This document shows, piece by piece, positions 59,268-64,000 of a stretch of DNA of 64,000 nt; position 1 is the first letter of the stretch, and each line of letters begins with the position of its first letter. This DNA is from Citreimonas salinaria (GTDB lineage: Bacteria; Pseudomonadota; Alphaproteobacteria; Rhodobacterales; Rhodobacteraceae), in the NCBI RefSeq assembly GCF_900107235.1, contig NZ_FNPF01000004.1:248001-312000 (forward strand), written 5' to 3'. The position numbers were made by a program, and so were the translations under genes. Below the pieces are notes generated by a model. It made no database searches, was not told the origin of the DNA, and worked only from the letters and a program-made list of their open reading frames with translations.

Positions 59268-62069
59268 TCAGCTGCGCGCGCGCTCCTTGCCGGCCTCGAT
59301 CGCCTCGCGCAGCTTCTTCTCGACAGCGTCGCGCTTGACTTTCGAATGCAGCTTCAGGCCGAACATGTCCTTGACGTAGAACGTGTCGACGACCTGTTCG
59401 CCGAAGGTCGCGATCACCGCGCTGGCGATGTAGATGTTCTGCGACGCCAGCGTCCGCGTGAGATCGAAAAGTAGCCCGCGCCGGTCGCGGGTGTCGACCT
59501 CGATGATGGTGAAGATCTCGGACCCGTCGTTGTCGAAGGTGATCGAGGTGGGCACGCTGAAGGCGCGCTCGCGCTTGCGGAACTTTTCCTTCGGCTGGAT
59601 CGCGTCGCGGGCCACCAGTTCGCCCAGCAGCGTCTTGCGGATGGTCTCGCGCAGGCGGTCCAGGCGGCTGGGGTCGTAGGGGCTGCCCTCCTCGTCCTGG
59701 ATCCAGAAGGCGGCGGTGGCAAAGCCGTCCTTGGTGGTGAAGGTGCGCGCGTCGACCACGTTCGCGCCCGACAGCGCCAGCGCGCCCGCGAGGCGCGAGA
59801 AGATCCCGGGGTGATCCTGCAGGGCAAAGCAGACGCGGGTGGCGTCGCGGTCCTCGTCGGGGTGGATGTCGATGGCGATCTCGTCGGCACTGATGTCGCG
59901 CAGCAGGCGGGCGAAGACCTCGTGCGCGGTGACGTGTAGGCCCTGCCAGTAGGGTTCGTAATGGCGCGTCGTCTCGGTCTTGATGTCCTTTGCGTCCCAG
60001 CCGTCCAGGCGTTCGCGCAGCAGGCGCTTGGCCTCGGCGCCGCGCTTCTCGCGGTTGAGCGCCTCCATCCCGTCTTCGAGCGCGCGGCGCGTCTGGCGGT
60101 AGAGCGCGCGGATCAGCGCGCCCTTCCAGTTGTTCCACGTGCCCGGCCCCACGCCGCGGATGTCGCAGACCGTCAGCACGCACAGCAGATTCAGCCGCTC
60201 GACGCTCTGCACCGCCTTGGCGAAGTCGCGCACCGTGCGCGGGTCGGCGATGTCGCGCTTCTGCGCCATGTCGGACATCAGCAGGTGGTAGCGCACCAGC
60301 CATTCGACAGTCGCGACATCGGCCCTCTTCAGTCCCAGCCGGGGCGCCACGGTGCGGGCGATGCGCGCGCCCAGGACGGAATGATCCTCGTCTTGGCCCT
60401 TGCCGATGTCGTGCAGCAGCATTGCGACGTACAGCACCTTGCGGTTCACGCCCTCGGCGATGATCTGACTGACGACGGGCAGGTCGTCCTCGTGCTCGCC
60501 ATGCTCGATCTCGGACAGGTTCCGGATCACCTGGATCGTGTGTTCGTCCACGGTGTAGTGGTGGTACATGTTGAACTGCATCATCGCCACGACGGGTGCG
60601 AATTCCGGGATGAAGGCGGCCAGTACGCCAAGCTCGTTCATCCTGCGCAGGGCGCGTTCGGGATTGCCGTGCTTCAGCAGCAGGTCGAGGAAGATGCGCC
60701 GGCCCTCGCGGCTTTCGCGCAGTTCGCGGTCGATCAGGTGCAGGTTCGCCTTGACCAGCCGCATCGCGTCGGGGTGGATCAGCAGCCCGGTGCGCAGCGC
60801 CTCCTCGAACAGGCGCAGCATGTTGAGCTTGTCGGACAGAAAGGCCGCGTCGTCGACGATGGCCAGGCGGTTGCGGTCGACCCGGTAGCCGGGCTTGGTG
60901 CGCGGCGTGCGCTTCAGCATCCGCAGGATCAGCGGCGCGTCCTTGGTGTTCTCGGCCTCGAGCGCGGCCAGAAAGATGCGCGTCAGGTCGCCCACGGCGG
61001 TGGCGTGGCGGAAATACTCCTGCATGAACAGCTCGACCGCCCGCCGCCCGCGCCGGTCGGCATAGCCCATGCGCGCCGCAATCTCGACCTGCATGTCGAA
61101 GGTCAGCTGTTCGTTGGCCCGACCCGAGACCAGGTGCAGGTGGCACCGCACGGCCCACAGGAAGCGCTCGGCCGAGACGAAGGTCTCGTATTCCTCGCGG
61201 CGGAACAGGCCCCTGCGCATCAGCTCGGCCGGATCGTCGGCATGGTGGACGTACTTGGCGATCCAGAACAGCGATTGCAGGTCGCGCAGGCCGCCCTTGC
61301 CCTCCTTGACGTTGGGCTCGACCATGTAGCGCTCGCCCTGCTTGACGTGGCGGGCGTCGCGTTCCTCCAGCTTGGCCTCGATGAAGTCGCGGGCGGTGCC
61401 CTCGAACAGCTCCGACCACAACCGCGCGTCGAGTTCCTCGGCCAGGGCCCGGCGCCCGGCAAGGTAGCGTGTCTCCAGCAGCGCGGTCCGGATGGTGTAA
61501 TCTTCGCCCGCCAGCCGCAGGCAATCCTTCACGGTACGCGAGGCATGGCCGACCTTCAGCTTCAGGTCCCACAGGATGTAGAGCATCGACTCGATGACGC
61601 TCTCGGCCCAGGCCGTGATCTTGTAGGGCGTCAGGAACAGCAGGTCGACGTCCGAGAACGGCGCCATCTCGCCGCGGCCGTAGCCGCCGACGGCCACGAC
61701 TGCCAGGTGTTCGCCCTCGGTCGGGTTGGGTTTGCGGTGCAACCGCTCGGTCGCGATCTCGAAGGTCAGCTGCACTGCGCAATCGACCACGTAGCGATAG
61801 GCGCGCGTGGTGCGCCGCGCGGCGAACGGATCGCGCGCGAACGCGTCCGCGATTGCGGCGCGGCCGTGGTTGATCGCGTCGCGAAGGCATTTCACCGCGG
61901 CCTGCCGCACCGACATCTCGTCGCCACCGGACGGCAGCGACGAGAACAGCGCCGCCCGCAGCGCCGGCAGGTCGAGAATATCGGAGGCCGGCGCGATCAG
62001 GTCGTCGGGGTGCCGCGGTCCGACCGGTTCAGAAACCGGCGCGGCCGAGGCTGCTGGGAGCGGAGTCAA
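59268..62069 (-). CDS. glnD: [Protein-PII] uridylyltransferase / uridylyl-removing enzyme
   Basis: A 933-residue bifunctional nitrogen sensor that adds and removes UMP on PII proteins according to glutamine level. In order: nucleotidyltransferase domain (about 105-220, VGGYGRGEMAPFSDVDLLFL with the catalytic aspartates), PII-uridylyl-transferase helical linker, HD domain (MLLHDIGKGQDEDHS), and two C-terminal ACT domains (VCFALQDHPGIFSRLAGALA; EVDTRDRRGLLFDLTRTLA). The only upstream start after an in-frame stop is a TTG at 62069, which overlaps the 3' end of the LpoA-like gene by 41 bases; the next ATG is at residue 52 and would remove conserved sequence. Confidence 0.93.
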   Translation of the reverse strand: MTPLPAASAAPVSEPVGPRHPDDLIAPASDILDLPALRAALFSSLPSGGDEMSVRQAAVKCLRDAINHGRAAIADAFARDPFAARRTTRAYRYVVDCAVQLTFEIATERLHRKPNPTEGEHLAVVAVGGYGRGEMAPFSDVDLLFLTPYKITAWAESVIESMLYILWDLKLKVGHASRTVKDCLRLAGEDYTIRTALLETRYLAGRRALAEELDARLWSELFEGTARDFIEAKLEERDARHVKQGERYMVEPNVKEGKGGLRDLQSLFWIAKYVHHADDPAELMRRGLFRREEYETFVSAERFLWAVRCHLHLVSGRANEQLTFDMQVEIAARMGYADRRGRRAVELFMQEYFRHATAVGDLTRIFLAALEAENTKDAPLILRMLKRTPRTKPGYRVDRNRLAIVDDAAFLSDKLNMLRLFEEALRTGLLIHPDAMRLVKANLHLIDRELRESREGRRIFLDLLLKHGNPERALRRMNELGVLAAFIPEFAPVVAMMQFNMYHHYTVDEHTIQVIRNLSEIEHGEHEDDLPVVSQIIAEGVNRKVLYVAMLLHDIGKGQDEDHSVLGARIARTVAPRLGLKRADVATVEWLVRYHLLMSDMAQKRDIADPRTVRDFAKAVQSVERLNLLCVLTVCDIRGVGPGTWNNWKGALIRALYRQTRRALEDGMEALNREKRGAEAKRLLRERLDGWDAKDIKTETTRHYEPYWQGLHVTAHEVFARLLRDISADEIAIDIHPDEDRDATRVCFALQDHPGIFSRLAGALALSGANVVDARTFTTKDGFATAAFWIQDEEGSPYDPSRLDRLRETIRKTLLGELVARDAIQPKEKFRKRERAFSVPTSITFDNDGSEIFTIIEVDTRDRRGLLFDLTRTLASQNIYIASAVIATFGEQVVDTFYVKDMFGLKLHSKVKRDAVEKKLREAIEAGKERARS

Positions 62070-63198
62070 CGATGATCACCTGTCCGTTCTGGATGCTTGC
62101 GATGGCCAGCGCGCGCTGGTTCGTCCCGTCTGCGCCCAGGCGGAAGCGACCCGTGGCTCCCTGGAAGCCGCTGGCCTGCGTAAGCGCCGCCGCCGGCACG
62201 CCGCCGCGCGTGGCGCTGGCCGCGATCGCGGTGATGCCGTCATAGGCCAGCCCCGCCAGCGGGTGCGGCGCCCGGCCGTAGGCCTGGGCATAGCTGGCTT
62301 CGAAGCCCTGTTGCCGGCTGGGGTCGGGCACTGCGAACCAAGCGCCGCGCGCGCCCGGCAGGTTGTAAAGCTCGGGCTTCACGTCCCAGCGGGTGAGGCC
62401 GATGTACTGCACCGTGGCCGGGTCCAGACCGTTCTCGGGCAGCATTTGCAGCAGCATCGGCATGGCCGCGTTGGTGGCGTCGGTGGTGATGAATACCGTG
62501 TCGGCGCCCGCCTCGGCCGAGGCGCGGGCGCGCTGCGCGGTGGCGGCGACGCCCTCGACCGACAGCGGATACGCCTCGGATGCGAGCACGTTCAGACCCG
62601 CGCGGGCGGCCGCCTGCTCGATCGCGATGCGGCCCACCTGGCCGGGCACGTCGTCGGAATGCACCACGACGAGGCTGTCCTGCCCCTGGTCGGCCGCGTA
62701 GGTCAGCAGTCGTCGCGCGGTATTGTCGAAGGTCGTTCCCAGCACGTAGACGTTGCCGCCCGCGATCGAGGGGTTGTTGGAAAAGCTCAGGACGTTCACG
62801 CCCTCGTCTGCCACCGCGACACCCGCGGCGTTCGCCGCTTCGCCCCGAAGCGGCCCGAGAATGACGTCCGCGCCCTCGTCGACGGCCTGCTGCGCGCGCG
62901 CGGCGGCGGTCGAGGTGTTGCCGGCCGTGTCGTAGACCCGCAGGTCGATCCGGCCCTGCGGATAGCCCGCCATCGCCAGCCGCGTCGCGTTCTCGAGATC
63001 GGCAGCAATCCGCGACACCTCGGGCGAGGGGTCGCTGCGCGGGATCAGAAGCGCCACCTGGACCGGGGCGGTCGATGCCGGCTGCGCGCCCGGGCCCGAG
63101 GCATCCGGAATGGCGACGTCGCAGGCGGCGATCGTCGCGGCGGCGGCAAGCGCCGCGAGCGGGCGCAGAAGCCTGCGCAGCGGGGACGGAACGGTCAT
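62029..63198 (-). CDS. LpoA-like penicillin-binding-protein activator lipoprotein
   Basis: A 389-residue exported lipoprotein. The signal peptide ends in the lipobox TIAAC; the residue after the cysteine is Asp, which in E. coli would favour inner-membrane retention. The mature protein has the periplasmic-binding-protein type I fold (VQVALLIPRSDPSPEVSRIA split by a turn, ILGPLRGEAANAAG, NVYVLGTTFDNTA), as in the C-terminal domain of LpoA and branched-chain amino-acid-binding proteins. It is taken as an activator of PBP1-type peptidoglycan synthases because of its position divergent from rsmI, as in many proteobacteria; an amino-acid sensor is the alternative. Confidence 0.75.
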   Translation of the reverse strand: MTVPSPLRRLLRPLAALAAAATIAACDVAIPDASGPGAQPASTAPVQVALLIPRSDPSPEVSRIAADLENATRLAMAGYPQGRIDLRVYDTAGNTSTAAARAQQAVDEGADVILGPLRGEAANAAGVAVADEGVNVLSFSNNPSIAGGNVYVLGTTFDNTARRLLTYAADQGQDSLVVVHSDDVPGQVGRIAIEQAAARAGLNVLASEAYPLSVEGVAATAQRARASAEAGADTVFITTDATNAAMPMLLQMLPENGLDPATVQYIGLTRWDVKPELYNLPGARGAWFAVPDPSRQQGFEASYAQAYGRAPHPLAGLAYDGITAIAASATRGGVPAAALTQASGFQGATGRFRLGADGTNQRALAIASIQNGQVIIVDSAPSSLGRAGF

Positions 63199-63286
63199 GG
63201 ATGGAAACTCCCTCGTTGTTTGCCATGGGGCTGGCATGCCACATGTAAACGCGGCTTGATCATAGCCGGTTGCACGAAGGGGTCCA

Positions 63287-64000
63287 ATGACGAATCCGGC
63301 GACACAGCGGCTTTCCGCGGGGCTGTATCTGGTGGCGACGCCGATCGGCAACGCGCGCGACATCACGCTGCGCGCGCTCGACATCCTTGCCGCCGCCGAC
63401 GTGCTCGCGGCCGAGGACACGCGCAGCCTGCGCCGGCTGGCGCAACTGCACGGGATCGACCTGTCGGGCCGGGCGCTGCTGGCCTACCACGAACACAACG
63501 GCGCGAAGATGCGCCCCCGCCTTCTGGCCGAGATCGCCGCCGGCCGCTCGGTCGCCTACATGTCCGAGGCGGGCACGCCGACCATCTCCGATCCGGGCTT
63601 CGACCTTGCCCGCGCCGCGCGCGCCGAGGGGCTGGCCGTGACGACGGCGCCCGGCGCCTCGGCCGTGGTCGCGGCGTTGACCATAGCCGGGCTGCCGACC
63701 GACCGCTTCTTCTTCGCCGGCTTCCTGCCCAATGCCGCCAAGGCCCGCCGCCGCGCGCTGGAAGAGGTCGCGGCGATTCCCGGCACGCTGGTCTTCTACG
63801 AATCCCCCCGCCGCCTGGGCGCGATGCTGGCCGACGCCGCGGCCGTGCTGGGCGGCGCGCGCGAGGCCGCGGTCTGCCGCGAGATCACCAAGAAGTTCGA
63901 GGAGCTGCGCGGCGGCACGCTCGACGAGCTGGCCGCGCATTACGCCGACGCGCCCGCGAAGGGCGAGATCGTCGTGCTGGTCGGGCGCGGCACCCCGAAA
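63287..64000 (+). CDS. rsmI: 16S rRNA (cytidine-1402-2'-O)-methyltransferase, cut by window edge
   Basis: The first 238 residues of a tetrapyrrole-methylase-fold enzyme that 2'-O-methylates C1402 in 16S rRNA. GLYLVATPIGNARDITLRAL, LAAEDTRSLRRL and AYMSEAGTPTISDPG are the RsmI signatures, and FFAGFLPNAAKARR and VFYESPRRLGAML follow. The end lies beyond the window. The ATG at 63287 is 89 bp from the divergent LpoA-like start. Confidence 0.96.
   Translation, partial: MTNPATQRLSAGLYLVATPIGNARDITLRALDILAAADVLAAEDTRSLRRLAQLHGIDLSGRALLAYHEHNGAKMRPRLLAEIAAGRSVAYMSEAGTPTISDPGFDLARAARAEGLAVTTAPGASAVVAALTIAGLPTDRFFFAGFLPNAAKARRRALEEVAAIPGTLVFYESPRRLGAMLADAAAVLGGAREAAVCREITKKFEELRGGTLDELAAHYADAPAKGEIVVLVGRGTPK

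Overview
The window is a GC-rich chromosomal segment of an alphaproteobacterium, most likely a marine or saline Rhodobacteraceae/Roseobacteraceae (Rhodobacterales) member. Supporting signs are dense gene packing with many ATGA start/stop overlaps, a family II (Mn) pyrophosphatase, COQ9, a DUF2927 lipoprotein, TRAP transport, aerobic hemF, and GTTC-type SOS boxes. I see no rRNA, tRNA, IS element, prophage or CRISPR array. Most of the window is conserved core genome with two accessory loci.

Layout. 1-12.8 kb: a lytic transglycosylase (cut by the window edge), dapA, a DMT exporter, a split mnmD/mnmC-like pair, MaoC hydratase, HAD and STAS proteins, ppaC, a divergent AlkB, mutY, dciA, a DsbA-like protein and a CoA-transferase. 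12.8-18.1 kb: a 1-Cys peroxiredoxin, an aldehyde dehydrogenase, argD-argF and a Nudix hydrolase. 18.2-25.8 kb: an accessory catabolic locus. A six-gene minus-strand operon (LLM monooxygenase, aldo/keto reductase, flavin reductase, TRAP dctQ-dctM-dctP) diverges from a GntR regulator and a Gfo/Idh/MocA protein. The enzymes match the SmoC-SmoB-SmoA set of the sulfoquinovose monooxygenase (sulfo-SMO) pathway. A TRAP system replaces the ABC importer, and the Gfo-type protein is a candidate NAD-dependent sulfoquinovosidase in place of the usual GH31 enzyme. 26-34 kb: dtd, a sugar kinase, and an eight-gene membrane-associated locus (two-zinc-ribbon protein, SPFH/GYF protein, DUF2927 lipoprotein, TelA, two XpaC-like proteins, two tiny membrane proteins) resembling a merger of the Bacillus YdjG/YdjI and XpaC/YaaN modules.

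34-52 kb: pseudouridine synthases flanking tadA, hemF, an SDR lacking its catalytic lysine, an RsmC-like methyltransferase, clpS, a D,D-carboxypeptidase with SPOR domain, rpsU, COQ9, two quinone oxidoreductases separated by a 28-bp tandem hairpin array, hemC/hemE, an ABC-2 exporter, an MFS carrier, and prmA. 52-64 kb: a DUF1127 gene, ruvCAB behind a LexA-like box with a coupled unknown gene, trpS, a rhomboid-like protein lacking catalytic residues, murJ, glnD, an LpoA-like lipoprotein and rsmI (cut by the window edge).

Non-coding structure: two families of dispersed intergenic repeats, one about 66 bp with hairpins (4851, 25857) and one of 74 bp with a perfect 17-bp palindrome (36018, 49525); the tandem array at 44372; several terminators; and operator-like inverted repeats upstream of the MaoC gene, the Nudix gene and the GntR/LLM divergon. 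Functional calls rest on reading motifs and gene order; no database search was run.
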